Shown piece by piece: positions 9,823-18,995 of a stretch of 64,000 nucleotides of DNA. The notes under the pieces were generated by a model. That model did no database searches, was not told where the DNA came from, and saw only the letters and a list, made by a program, of their open reading frames with translations. Both the position numbers and the translations under genes were made by a program. The stretch lies in contig JAEUKE010000085.1 in NCBI GenBank assembly GCA_016794345.1, positions 1 to 64,000 of the forward strand. The letters run 5' to 3'. This DNA comes from Myxococcales bacterium. Its GTDB lineage: Bacteria; Myxococcota_A; Polyangia; Polyangiales; Polyangiaceae. How positions within the stretch are numbered: the first letter of the stretch is position 1; each line of letters opens with the position of its first letter.

Positions 9823-9939
9823 CCGGCGGGCGACCGGGACGCGACGATGACGAACGCGTGACGACGAAAAATCGAGCGTTGTCGGACGGCGGCCTGGTGT
9901 AGGCTGGGGCCCGAGCTTCGACCTCGAGGAGGATCTCCT

Positions 9940-10983
9940 ATGCGTCTGAATGTGTGCCGGTCCATCGTCGCTCAAGCCGCGCTCTCGGGCCTGGTCTTGG
10001 CACTCGCGGCCTCCCCTGCCCTCGCGCAGGGAAAGCCGGGCGACAAGCCGGCGGCAGGCAAGCCCGCGAAGCCGAAGACCGAAAAAGAGAAGAAGGAAGC
10101 GGCCAAGAAGGCTTTCGAAGAGGCGCAGGCGAAGTTCAACGCCGGCGAGTACGCCGCCGCGCACGACCTCTACAAGCAGGCGGACGAGCTCGTCCCCGGC
10201 GCCGTGCCGAAGTTCAAGATGGCGGAGTCGCTCGACAAAGCGAACGACGTGGACGGCGCGATCGCCGCCTACGAGGCGTTCCTCGCGAGCAAGCCGCCGG
10301 AGGACAAGAACAAGGAGCGCATCGAGGCGGCCAAGTCCCGCATCAGCGCGCTGCAGAACGCCCCTGCCGACGTGAAGGTCGTCGTCACCCCCGCCGACGC
10401 GGCGAACGTCGTGCTGTCGGTCGATGGTCAGGCCCAGACCGGCAACCCCGTGAAGGTCCCGCCCGGCAAACACACGATCAGCGCGAAGGCGCAGGGCTTC
10501 GAGGAGGCCAAGGTCGAGGTCGAGGTCAAGCGCGGCGAGAAGAAAGAAGTGCCCGTCACGCTCAAGGCTGCGAGCGTCGCGCCAGTCATCCCCGACAAGC
10601 CGAAGGAGGCGCCGAAGCCCGCTCCGCCGAAGGAAGCGCCGACGACCGAGTCGAGCGGGACCTCCACGCTGATCCCCGCCATCGTGACGCTCAGCCTCGC
10701 AGGCGCGGGCGCGGTGGTCGGCGGCGTGTTTGGTGTCCTCGCCCTCAAGTCGAAGGGTGAGTTCGAGGACACGCCCACGCAGGACCTGTTCGACGAGACG
10801 GAGCGCAACGCGCTCATCGCCGACATGTCGTTCGGCGTCGCCCTCACGTTCGGCGTCACGGGCCTCGTCCTGCTTCTCACGGACTCGGGTGGAGAAGAGG
10901 CGCCCGCCGAAGAGAAGAAGGCCTTCATCTCTCCGTTCGTCGGCCCCGGCGGCGCCGGCGCGGTCGGCACCTTCCGCTTCTGA
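9940..10983 (+). CDS. Secreted TPR-PEGA protein with C-terminal hydrophobic segments
   Basis: 347 residues. ATG 9940 is preceded by GAGGAGGA. A signal peptide ends at SPALAQ (about residue 29). A Lys-rich segment leads into a helical TPR-like stretch (about 50-125), then a PEGA-like beta domain (DVKVVVTPADAANVVLSVDG, about 140-210), a Pro/Lys linker, and two hydrophobic segments (about 245-270 and 285-310). It is probably anchored in the envelope with TPR and PEGA parts in the periplasm. The same architecture recurs at 28147-29160, also next to a kinase. Confidence 0.8.
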   Translation: MRLNVCRSIVAQAALSGLVLALAASPALAQGKPGDKPAAGKPAKPKTEKEKKEAAKKAFEEAQAKFNAGEYAAAHDLYKQADELVPGAVPKFKMAESLDKANDVDGAIAAYEAFLASKPPEDKNKERIEAAKSRISALQNAPADVKVVVTPADAANVVLSVDGQAQTGNPVKVPPGKHTISAKAQGFEEAKVEVEVKRGEKKEVPVTLKAASVAPVIPDKPKEAPKPAPPKEAPTTESSGTSTLIPAIVTLSLAGAGAVVGGVFGVLALKSKGEFEDTPTQDLFDETERNALIADMSFGVALTFGVTGLVLLLTDSGGEEAPAEEKKAFISPFVGPGGAGAVGTFRF

Positions 10984-11006
10984 TCTGCTTTCGAGGATTG
11001 TCGATC

Positions 11007-12257
11007 ATGCAAATGAAGACGTTTGCTTTGGGTAGCCTCGGTATGGTCGCCGCCCTTGCGCTCGGCGCCGGCGGCTGCGAGCTCATCGCCGCGGTCGATC
11101 ACGATCTCATCCCGCAAGGCGGCGGCAGCACGGGCGGCGCTGGAGGAGCGGGCGGCTCGACCACGACGACCACCACGACCGGCGGCGGAATGGGCGGCTC
11201 GGGCGGCGGCACCTGCGTCGCGGAGAACTGCCCCGACCCCGGCAGCGACTGTCTGCAGAAGGCGTGTGACGGCGACATGTGTGGGACGCCCACGCCGCTC
11301 GCGTCGGGCGACCCCTGCAACTCCGCTCCGGGCGAAGGTGGTGGCGGCGGCGGCACGATGGCCGGCGTCTGCGACGGCGCGGGAGAGTGCGTCGAGTGCG
11401 TCGGCAACGAGCAGTGCACGGCGCCGGAGATCTGCGACACGACCTCGAACACCTGCGTGCCGATGCAATGCCAGAACGGCACGCAAGACGGCATGGAGAC
11501 CGGCGTCGACTGCGGCGGCCCCGACTGCGGTGATTGCCCGAACGGCCAGGGCTGCGAAGACCTGGGCGACTGCATCAGCGGCTTCTGCGACAACTTGGTC
11601 TGCGCCGCCTGCACCGGCAACGGCGCGGGCCAGTGCGCCGCGACGGACTACTGCGACAACGGCGTTTGCACCACCAAGGAAGTCGACGGCACGGCCTGCA
11701 CCGACGCGGCGCAGTGCTCGAGCGGCAACTGCGCGACCACCGGCCAGGGCGGCATCTGCTGCAACGCTCCGTGCACGGCGGATTGCCAGTCGTGCGCCAT
11801 GGCCGACACGGGCAGCGCCAACGGCACGTGCGCCAACGTCACAAACAACACCGACCCGAAGAACGCGTGCACCAACGACGCGATCGGCTGCGAGGCCGAC
11901 AACTGCGGGCCCTCGGGCGCTTGTCAGAGCGCGACCGGCGAGACCTGCGGCAGCGGCCCCATGTGCACCGGCTCCTCCCTCAACCCGCAGGACACCTGCG
12001 ACGTGGGCGGCGTCTGCCAGGGCGGCAGCGCGATGGCCTGTCCGAACAGCTTCGTCTGCGAGAACGCGACGGCCTGCTTCACCACGTGCACCGCTCACGC
12101 GAACTGCGTGGCGACGCATTTCTGCGGTGGCGTGATGGGAGCGGGCGGCACCGCCGGCCAGTGCAACCAGAAGCTCATGGCGAACGCTGCGTGCTCGGTG
12201 GACGCAGAGTGCGCGAATGGAACATGCGTCGGGGCGCCCACCGGCATGTGCAACTGA
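11007..12257 (+). CDS. Cysteine-rich surface lipoprotein with Gly/Thr tether
   Basis: 416 residues. ATG 11007 is chosen because CGAGGA lies nine bases upstream; a TTG at 10998 and an ATG at 11013 are alternatives. The N-terminus is a lipoprotein signal ending GAGGC. It is followed by a Gly/Thr-rich run and then about 50 cysteines in short repeats, including CQNGTQDGMETGVDCGG, a motif I recall from large secreted proteins of myxobacteria. The cysteines are probably disulfide-bonded outside the cell. No enzymatic motif is seen. It lies 23 bases after the TPR-PEGA gene and ends at a strong terminator. Confidence 0.8.
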   Translation: MQMKTFALGSLGMVAALALGAGGCELIAAVDHDLIPQGGGSTGGAGGAGGSTTTTTTTGGGMGGSGGGTCVAENCPDPGSDCLQKACDGDMCGTPTPLASGDPCNSAPGEGGGGGGTMAGVCDGAGECVECVGNEQCTAPEICDTTSNTCVPMQCQNGTQDGMETGVDCGGPDCGDCPNGQGCEDLGDCISGFCDNLVCAACTGNGAGQCAATDYCDNGVCTTKEVDGTACTDAAQCSSGNCATTGQGGICCNAPCTADCQSCAMADTGSANGTCANVTNNTDPKNACTNDAIGCEADNCGPSGACQSATGETCGSGPMCTGSSLNPQDTCDVGGVCQGGSAMACPNSFVCENATACFTTCTAHANCVATHFCGGVMGAGGTAGQCNQKLMANAACSVDAECANGTCVGAPTGMCN

Positions 12258-12280
12258 CGACAGCGCTGTTCTTTTGACTC

Positions 12281-12312
12281 GAAACCGCCCTGCCACCCGG
12301 CTGGGCGGTTTC
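12281..12312 (+). terminator. Rho-independent terminator after the Cys-rich lipoprotein
   Basis: A perfect 10-bp stem GAAACCGCCC (12281-12290) with GGGCGGTTTC (12303-12312), a 12-base loop, then a T-rich run (GTCATTTT). It lies 24 bases past the stop codon and closes the kinase/TPR-PEGA/lipoprotein run. Confidence 0.85.
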
Positions 12313-12371
12313 GTCATTTTCGCGCGAGCTGTCGTTTTTTCTCCCGCGGCTCTAGCCAGGACCCCCGAACC

Positions 12372-12695
12372 ATGGCTAGCCTCGGCGGCATGAGGGTGTT
12401 TGCGATCTCGGATGCAGAGCTTTTGTTCCTCAAGATCATGGCTCGCAAGAAGTCGTATCCCGGCAACGAGCTGGTCGCCGAGTCGGGCGTCCCGCGCGGC
12501 TCTGCCTACGTCTACTTGAACCGCCTCATGAAGAAGGGCTTCGCGGTCGTGACGCCGCTCGAGCAGACGAAGGACCGCGCGCGCAAGCTCTACAGCGCGA
12601 CGAAGGCGGGCCGGCTCTTGCTCAAGCTCGCCGAGGAGCTCGAGAAGAGCAAGCCGCGCGCGGCGAAGAGCGCGGCGAAGAAGAAGAAGCGCTGA
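12372..12695 (+). CDS. Small winged-helix DNA-binding protein
   Basis: 107 residues (or 101 from the ATG at 12390; neither has a clear ribosome binding site). Residues about 12-80 look like a winged helix of the MarR/PadR kind: AELLFLKIMARKKSYPGNEL, recognition helix RGSAYVYLNRLMKKGF, and wing AVVTPLEQTKDRARKLYSAT. The C-terminal 20 residues are Lys/Ala-rich (AAKSAAKKKKR), which would add non-specific DNA affinity. Target genes are unknown. It stands alone between a terminator and a convergent gene. Confidence 0.75.
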   Translation: MASLGGMRVFAISDAELLFLKIMARKKSYPGNELVAESGVPRGSAYVYLNRLMKKGFAVVTPLEQTKDRARKLYSATKAGRLLLKLAEELEKSKPRAAKSAAKKKKR

Positions 12696-12698
12696 TCT

Positions 12699-13514
12699 TC
12701 ATCGGACGGGTCTCGGCGCGATCGTGGGTGGCGCGCCGAACTGTTGCACGGAGGGAGCATTCGGGGCCGGGATCACGGACGGCGTCGAGGGTCGCGTGCT
12801 GCTGGCGGAGCTCCCGAAGTTGATGCCCGGCACCGTGATCGTGCGGGCCGCGGGCGGCGCGACGACGGGGGGAGCGACGGTGGGCACCGGCACCGCACCG
12901 AACCCGCGGGCTGTCGGCAACGAGGGACCTGAAGGGGGTCGAGGCGCCAGGTCGATACGTCGACCGGCGGCCGCGTTCGCCTCGAGCAAGAGCACGAGCT
13001 CGGACGGGTTCACCCCGTAGGTGTCCGAGATCATGCCGAGCCCGAGGGTGTTGATGTCGCCCTCGATGCGAGCGACCACGCTGGCGAGCAGCTCCTGCTC
13101 GGCGCGGAGCGCTTCGAGCTCCTGACGGAGGACGGCGTTCTCCCCTTCGAGCTGGGCGATGCGCGCCGCATCCTGCGGGTTCGACTCGGGCTCGGATTCG
13201 TCCGGCTCGGTGGTCTCCTCCTCGGCGGCTTCGGTCTCGGGCGGAGCCGACTCGGCTTCGCCGCCACCGTCGCCCGCATCTTCCGAAACGTTCGGTGCCC
13301 GTGGAGGGGCGGGCTCCGGCACGGGAGGACCGACATCGGGGGGAACCGGAGGCGCGCCGCCGACGCCCGCATCGTCCGGCTGAGGTGCCCCCTGCGACGA
13401 AGCGACCGCGAGATCAGGCAACGGATCGAGCCGGGACACGCTTCGCTCGCGTCGACAGCCGGTGACGCCGATCACGAGAACGAGAGCCCATGCGAGGCGG
13501 GACGTTGGAGCCAC
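12699..13514 (-). CDS. Lipoprotein with central coiled coil
   Basis: 271 residues from a GTG start. The signal ends at the lipobox GVTGC (about residue 20). A Pro/Glu/Asp-rich linker leads to a short coiled coil (AARIAQLEGENAVLRQELEAL, about 117-150), then a Pro/Ala/Thr-rich C-terminal region. No enzyme motif is visible. It might be a structural or spacer protein of the envelope. It is divergent from the repeat-containing secreted protein at 13700; the 185-base gap between them holds both promoters, which I could not define. Confidence 0.6.
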   Translation of the reverse strand: MAPTSRLAWALVLVIGVTGCRRERSVSRLDPLPDLAVASSQGAPQPDDAGVGGAPPVPPDVGPPVPEPAPPRAPNVSEDAGDGGGEAESAPPETEAAEEETTEPDESEPESNPQDAARIAQLEGENAVLRQELEALRAEQELLASVVARIEGDINTLGLGMISDTYGVNPSELVLLLEANAAAGRRIDLAPRPPSGPSLPTARGFGAVPVPTVAPPVVAPPAARTITVPGINFGSSASSTRPSTPSVIPAPNAPSVQQFGAPPTIAPRPVR

Positions 13515-13699
13515 GCTTCAGAAGTGGCAGCCGCCATGCCCGCTCCGGACGGCGTTGGATCTCCGGGAGCGGGACCCTTCGGGCGGCGCACCGGCTCGGC
13601 CTCGCCGCCCCACCGTGCGCGCAGTCCCGTCCCATACGGCACGCCGATGTCCAAACGTGTCCACGAAGAAGGGCACGACCTGATCGTAGGAAGGGCACC

Positions 13700-15232
13700 A
13701 TGAAGAACCGCACGCTTGCCTCTGCCCTTACCCTCACCTTGGCTCTTGGGGTCGCCCTCCCCCTCACCCAGCTCGTGAGCGTCCCGGAGGCCTCGGCCCA
13801 GGACAAGTCGAAGAGCCCGGCCAAGCAGGAGATCGCCGACGCCGACTACGTCTGCAAAGAGCTGAAGCGCCTGCTCGATCTCTCGGGCTGGGAGAGCAAA
13901 GAGAACGTCATCGGGATGATCGAGGAGCAGGTGAAGACCTGCGATGAGGCGGTCGCGAAGGTGAAGAAGGCCGACCCCAAATGGGACGTCTCCGCCTGGA
14001 CGAAGCTCATCGCCGACGGGAAGGCCCGCGCGAAGAAGGCGCGCGAGGCGCTCGGCACGAAGAAGCCCGCGGCGCCGACCGGACCCGATCCGAAGAACAG
14101 CCCCGCCTACGACGACATCGTCCTCACGCAGGGCGCGATGACGTCGCTCGAGAAGAAGCTCGCCGACAAGACCGACTGGGCGACCGACCAGAGCGCCCGA
14201 GAGAGCGCCAAGACCGCCATCGAGGGCGTGGAGGGGGGCATCGGGCGCATCAAGAAGAAGGACCCGAAGTGGGACCTGAGCGCCTGGGAGAAGACCGTGA
14301 AGGAAGCGCGCGCGCGCCTGAAGGTCGCCCAGGACGCCGTCGACAAGAAAGAATCGGTCGACAAGAAAAACTACGACACCTACCAGGCCTACACCTGGAC
14401 GCTCAGCAAGGTCGAGACGGGCATCGAGCTCCTGCAGAAGGTCAACACCAAGCCCGCCGATCTCAAGATCGAGAGCGAGCAGATCTTCGGAAACATGGTC
14501 AAGGCCATCGCTGGGGTCGAGGCGCTCGACAAGGAGTGCAAGGAGAAGAAGTACGCGACGGTGCCGGTACCCGGCTTCTACAAGAACATCAAGCCGGCCG
14601 CCGTCGAGGGATGCAAGCTCGCCGCAGGCTGGAAAGAAGGCGGCAAGAAATACGTGGAGGTCGAGGCCAAGGGCGGAGCGAAGAGCGAGAGCGCTCGGCT
14701 CACGAAGGTCATCGAGAACATGAAGGCCGGCAAGAGCATCGAGGCGAACGACCACGGCCGACTGCTCGATCCTTCGAAGGCAGTCGAGGCGATCAAGGGG
14801 ATCTACGACAAGGGCGGCAAGACGTTCGACTTCACGACCGAAGCGTCGACCTACGACCCCATCAAGACGGTGGCCGAGTCCTACCCGAAGGCGCTCGAAG
14901 AGGCCGGCAAGACCTCGCGCTGGGACAAGGCGGCGAAGCTGCAAGACGCGGGTATCACCGCGGCCGTCGCCTCGGATCACAAGAAGGGAGGACCGCTGCC
15001 GGAGGGTCAGGTCATCCGCGTCGCCTCGGTGAACGACTGGTTCGTCGAGAAGGACGTGTGGGGCGTCCCGGTGAAGCGCACGCGGAGCGCCGACGCGCTC
15101 GTGAAGATCAAGGGCGAAGGCTACTGCCGGCTCTACGCCCGCTCGTTCGAGTCGTTCTTCAAGAACGGCGTGTGGAGCAAGCCGAGCTGGATCATGGCGG
15201 GCTCCACCTTCAAGATCTCGAGCTGCCAGTAG
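13700..15232 (+). CDS. Secreted protein with duplicated DPKWD-SAW module, function unknown
   Basis: 510 residues from ATG 13700, with AGGAAGGG just upstream. The signal peptide ends near EASAQ (about 34). The N-terminal half holds two copies of a helical module about 96 residues apart: ADPKWDVSAWTKLI (about 92) and KDPKWDLSAWEKTV (about 188), each followed by an Ala/Lys/Arg-rich helix. The C-terminal half (about 260-510) is mixed alpha/beta with a few cysteines and ends in a stretch of aromatic residues. I do not recognise the family. Lys-rich composition and secretion suggest a periplasmic or surface role. Confidence 0.75.
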   Translation: MKNRTLASALTLTLALGVALPLTQLVSVPEASAQDKSKSPAKQEIADADYVCKELKRLLDLSGWESKENVIGMIEEQVKTCDEAVAKVKKADPKWDVSAWTKLIADGKARAKKAREALGTKKPAAPTGPDPKNSPAYDDIVLTQGAMTSLEKKLADKTDWATDQSARESAKTAIEGVEGGIGRIKKKDPKWDLSAWEKTVKEARARLKVAQDAVDKKESVDKKNYDTYQAYTWTLSKVETGIELLQKVNTKPADLKIESEQIFGNMVKAIAGVEALDKECKEKKYATVPVPGFYKNIKPAAVEGCKLAAGWKEGGKKYVEVEAKGGAKSESARLTKVIENMKAGKSIEANDHGRLLDPSKAVEAIKGIYDKGGKTFDFTTEASTYDPIKTVAESYPKALEEAGKTSRWDKAAKLQDAGITAAVASDHKKGGPLPEGQVIRVASVNDWFVEKDVWGVPVKRTRSADALVKIKGEGYCRLYARSFESFFKNGVWSKPSWIMAGSTFKISSCQ

Positions 15233-15247
15233 CAGCGAGCGCCGGGC

Positions 15248-16972
15248 TCAGTCGGCCCAGGACTCGGCGGGCGCCGCGACCTCGACGTCGTAGCGCCCGA
15301 CGATCTTCGCCTCTTCCCACCTGGACCGGAGCGCATCGGCGATCATCGCGAGTAGGCCCTGCGTCGACTCCGGGATGGTCGCCGACACGCGCGCGACCCC
15401 TCTTCGGTGGCCGAGGAGGCGCGCGTCCTCCGCGTCGAGCCTGTCGCATTTGTTGAACACGAGGATGCGCGGAATCTCGGCGAGCCCGAGCTCCACGAGC
15501 AGGCTCTCCGTGGTCTCGATGTGCTGCTCGCGCGCCGGGTCGCTCGCGTCCACCACGTGCAGGATCAGGTCTGCCCCCTGCACCTCCTCGAAGGTGGCGC
15601 GGAACGCGGTGAAGAGGTCCTTCGGCAGGTTCCTGATGAAGCCCACCGTGTCGGTGATGATGACCTCGCGCTCCTCGGGGAAGCGGAGCCGGCGGGAGCG
15701 CGGGTCGAGCGTCGCGAAGAGCTTGTCCTCCGCGAGGACGCCGGCGCCCGTGAGCGTGTTGAGGAGCGTGCTCTTGCCGGCGTTCGTGTAGCCCACGATG
15801 CTGACGACGGGCACGCCGTGCCGAGCCCGCTTCTTCCTTCGCTCGCCGCGATCGCGCGAGAGCCGCCGGAGCTGGGACTCGAGGTGGCTGACGCGCTCCT
15901 TCGCACGACGCCTCCCGATCTCGAGCTTGGTCTCGCCGGGGCCGCGGCCTCCGATGCCACCGGTGAGGCGCGAGAGCGAGTCGTCCTTCTGGCCGAGGCG
16001 CGGGAGCGCATACTTCAGCTGCGCGAGCTCGACCTGGAGCTTGCCGTCCGCCGACTCCGCGCGCTGCGCGAAGATGTCGAGGATGAGCTGGGTTCGATCG
16101 ATCACCTTCAGATCGGTGTGCGCGCTGATCGTCGAGGCCTGCGTCGGGGTCAGCTCGTGGTCGAACACCAGCGTCTGCGCGTCGAGCTCGGCCGCGCGCA
16201 GGACGACGTCGTCGAGCTTCCCCTTCCCGAGCACCGTCCGCGGGTCGATCCGGTCGCGCAGCTGCAGCACGCTGTCGACGACGCGGGCGCCCGCGGTCCT
16301 CGCGAGCTCGGCCAGCTCCCGCAGGCTGTCCTCCGAGGCGGCGAGCGCGTGTGGCTTCGCCTTCTCGCCCACGTGCACGAGGATCGCGCGGCCGTCCTTC
16401 GCCTCGTTCGCGCGGAGCCGCCGGACACGCGCGAACTCGTCCTCCAGGGAGCGGACGACGTCGCCGAAGTCGTCGGCGAGCCGGCCCCAGAGCACCGGAC
16501 CGATCACCCGGTACGGCGGGATGCGCTCGTCCGTGTCGTTGCGCGGGTCGGAGGGCACCATGTGCGCGTAAGAGACGCTGCGGGGCTCCCCCTCGGGCGT
16601 GAGCTGGATCGCCGCGACCAGGTCGAGCCGCAGCCGGACGAGGTCGACGATATCGTCGCGCGTGAGCTCCTCGCCGAAGAGGTGCGTGTGCACGAGGCGC
16701 AGGCCGCGCAAGCGACCCTGCGCAGCGCGTAGGCGCCCGATGTCCGGGAGCATGAGCCGCGTCGCGTCCCCGACGATGACGTGATCGATCGCGCCCGAGC
16801 GGTGGACGAGCACGCCGACCTGCCTCCCCGTCTCGCGGGAGGCTTCGGCGAGCGAGCGGCCGAGCTCCGGCGTGGTGATCGCGTCGAGCGGGATGCGCCG
16901 GCGATAGATGCGCTCGAGCGTGCGGTGGGCGTGAGGACTGAGGCCTGTAGTGTTTCCGTAGACTTCGGGCAT
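15248..16972 (-). CDS. hflX: Ribosome-associated GTPase HflX, long form with N-terminal extension
   Basis: HflX splits stalled or hibernating ribosomes. This 574-residue protein is longer than the usual 370-430. Residues about 190-370 are the HflX N-domain with GKGKLDDV and the linker [14 protein letters not shown]; the G domain has [14 protein letters not shown] and NKCD. The first 180 residues are an extra domain: [18 protein letters not shown], then [18 protein letters not shown] (about 93-110), which recalls the HxH...D pattern of JAB/MPN metal-binding folds. It is convergent with the secreted protein gene and divergent from thrB with a gap of only 41 bases. Confidence 0.95.
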   Translation of the reverse strand: MPEVYGNTTGLSPHAHRTLERIYRRRIPLDAITTPELGRSLAEASRETGRQVGVLVHRSGAIDHVIVGDATRLMLPDIGRLRAAQGRLRGLRLVHTHLFGEELTRDDIVDLVRLRLDLVAAIQLTPEGEPRSVSYAHMVPSDPRNDTDERIPPYRVIGPVLWGRLADDFGDVVRSLEDEFARVRRLRANEAKDGRAILVHVGEKAKPHALAASEDSLRELAELARTAGARVVDSVLQLRDRIDPRTVLGKGKLDDVVLRAAELDAQTLVFDHELTPTQASTISAHTDLKVIDRTQLILDIFAQRAESADGKLQVELAQLKYALPRLGQKDDSLSRLTGGIGGRGPGETKLEIGRRRAKERVSHLESQLRRLSRDRGERRKKRARHGVPVVSIVGYTNAGKSTLLNTLTGAGVLAEDKLFATLDPRSRRLRFPEEREVIITDTVGFIRNLPKDLFTAFRATFEEVQGADLILHVVDASDPAREQHIETTESLLVELGLAEIPRILVFNKCDRLDAEDARLLGHRRGVARVSATIPESTQGLLAMIADALRSRWEEAKIVGRYDVEVAAPAESWAD

Positions 16973-17013
16973 ACGATGCGGCGCTTCGAGAAAGGTGTCC
17001 CAGACGGCCCCTC

Positions 17014-18003
17014 ATGGCAATCCTGACCGAGCTCGACGCGGACCAGATCAGCCGGGTGTGCGCCGCCTTCGGGGTGGTCGTCCACTCCTACGAGGGGGTG
17101 CTCGCCGGGAGCGTGAACACGAACTACGCGGTCGTGACGACCGGCGGGGAGCGCTATTTCCTGCGCGTCTACGAGGAACAGGACGCGGAAGGTGCGCGGC
17201 GCGAGGCCGAGCTCGTGAGCGTGCTCGCCGGGCTCGGCGTCCCCACCCCAGCCCCGCTCGCCCGGACGGACGGCGCCGGCCGCACCACCACGGTTCGCGA
17301 CAAGGCTGCCGCGCTCTACCCGTTCGTGGCGGGGACCATCCGCTGCCAGAAGACCGTCTCCGAGGCCGACACACGCGCCGTCGGGCGCGCGCTCGCGGCC
17401 GTCCACCTCGCGGGCGAGAGGCTCGATCCCTCTCGTGGGCTCACCTGCCCCAGCCGCTTCGGCCCCGAGGCCATCCGATCGCGCCTCGCCACAATCACGC
17501 AGCGCCCGCTCCCCTCCGAGGCGCCGGCCGACGAGGTCCGCGCGGCCGCGGCGCGCATCGAGCGCTCCCTCGACGACGTGTTGCGCGCTCCTCCGACCGC
17601 ACCTGACTTGCCGCTCATCCACGGCGATCTCTTCCGGGACAACGTCCTCTTCCACGCGAGCGGGCTGGCCCTCCTCGACTTCGAGAGCGCCTCGATCGGG
17701 AGAGCCTCGTTCGATCTCGCGGTGACGGCGCTCGCGTGGTGCTTCGGGGACCGGCTAGACGAGACCCTCGTCACCGCGCTCGGCAGGGGCTACCGCGAGA
17801 TCAGGCCGATCTCGAGCGACGAGAGCGCAGATCTGCCCCGGGCGGCCCGGCTCGCGTGTCTGCGGTTCGCCACGACGCGCCTGACCGACTACGAGCTGAG
17901 GCCACGTGGCCTCGGCGTCTACAAGGACTTCCGTCGCTGGCTCGTCCGACTCGACGCCGTCGAGCATGTCCGAGGCGGGCTCGGCGGCCTGCTCTGCGCC
18001 TGA
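17014..18003 (+). CDS. thrB: Homoserine kinase, APH-fold type
   Basis: Phosphorylates L-homoserine to O-phosphohomoserine in threonine synthesis. The 329-residue protein belongs to the aminoglycoside-phosphotransferase-like type II homoserine kinases, not the GHMP type. The N-terminal glycine-rich GVLAGSVNTNYAV (about 28-40) is typical of this type, the catalytic loop is LIHGDLFRDNVLF (about 205-217), and the metal-binding LLDFESASIGRASFDLA follows. Start ATG 17014. Context is a mixed plus-strand run with an M48 peptidase and a dynamin-like protein, not other threonine genes. Confidence 0.85.
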   Translation: MAILTELDADQISRVCAAFGVVVHSYEGVLAGSVNTNYAVVTTGGERYFLRVYEEQDAEGARREAELVSVLAGLGVPTPAPLARTDGAGRTTTVRDKAAALYPFVAGTIRCQKTVSEADTRAVGRALAAVHLAGERLDPSRGLTCPSRFGPEAIRSRLATITQRPLPSEAPADEVRAAAARIERSLDDVLRAPPTAPDLPLIHGDLFRDNVLFHASGLALLDFESASIGRASFDLAVTALAWCFGDRLDETLVTALGRGYREIRPISSDESADLPRAARLACLRFATTRLTDYELRPRGLGVYKDFRRWLVRLDAVEHVRGGLGGLLCA

Positions 18004-18068
18004 GCGCCCGGACCGCCCCGAAGGTCTGGTTTGCGCGGAGGCCGATCGGCCAGTACCTTCAGGTGGAT

Positions 18069-18962
18069 ATGGCCGAGGTCGGCGCGCTGGATTTCCAAAG
18101 CTACGTATCGAACCGCCTGAAATCCCTCCCGGACGGCGGGCGCGAAGGTGGCCGGTCGTACGCCTACATCTCGGATCACCACACCCGCAAGGCCTTCGAC
18201 ATGATCGGGCCCATCGAGAGCGTGGTCACGGCGAGCGTGAGGCTCTTCCGGTCCGTGGGCAAGAGCCAGCTCCTCGGCCACGCGGTCAAGGTCGGTCCGC
18301 GGCAGTTCCCGCGTGTCCACGCCCTCGCCGCGCGCTGCGCGGACACGCTCGGCATCGCCACGCCGACGGTCTACATCGTCAACAGCCCCGTCATGAACGC
18401 GGCGACCTTCGGAACCAATGACGATTCGGTCATCATGGTGCACAGCGCGCTCATCGATCACTTCAAAGACGACGAGCTGATGAGCGTGCTCGGCCACGAG
18501 TGCGGGCACATCCACAACAACCACGTCGTCTACCTGACGGCCCTCCACTACTTGCGCTTCATCGCCAGCGCCGTCACGCGCTGGCTCATGGCCCCGGCCG
18601 AGATGGCGCTGATGAGCTGGCTGCGCCGCGCCGAGATCACGAGCGACCGCGCCGGCCTCCTCTGCTGCAAAGACCTGGACGTGTCGACGAAGGCGCTCAC
18701 CAAGCTGGCCCTCGGCAGCTCCAAGCTCTACGACGAGCTGAACATGGAGGCCTTCATCGATCAGTACGACGAGATGAAGGAGTCGGTCGGCAAATACTCG
18801 GAGGTCCGGTTGAGCCACCCGGTGCTCCCGAAGCGAGTCATCGCGCTCCGGCACTTCGCAGACAGCGAGCTCTACCGGAGACACGCCGCGAAGGGCGACG
18901 GCGGTATCTCGATGGAAGAGGTGGACGACAAGGTCCACGAGATCATCAAGGTCTGGGGCTGA
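18069..18962 (+). CDS. M48-family zinc metallopeptidase
   Basis: 297 residues from ATG 18069, with AGGTGG at a good distance. The zinc motif HECGH (about residue 143) lies in ELMSVLGHECGHIHNNHV, with a downstream AEITSDRAGLLC segment supplying the third ligand region of M48 peptidases. Its hydrophobic stretch around LTALHYLRFIASAVTRWLMA may associate with the membrane, as in HtpX/Ste24 relatives. There is no signal peptide. A role in membrane protein quality control is plausible by family. It lies 33 bases before the dynamin-like GTPase gene, suggesting one transcript. Confidence 0.9.
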   Translation: MAEVGALDFQSYVSNRLKSLPDGGREGGRSYAYISDHHTRKAFDMIGPIESVVTASVRLFRSVGKSQLLGHAVKVGPRQFPRVHALAARCADTLGIATPTVYIVNSPVMNAATFGTNDDSVIMVHSALIDHFKDDELMSVLGHECGHIHNNHVVYLTALHYLRFIASAVTRWLMAPAEMALMSWLRRAEITSDRAGLLCCKDLDVSTKALTKLALGSSKLYDELNMEAFIDQYDEMKESVGKYSEVRLSHPVLPKRVIALRHFADSELYRRHAAKGDGGISMEEVDDKVHEIIKVWG

Positions 18963-18995
18963 CGGGCCCGAGGAAAGAGAGAGAGAGGGGCACGA

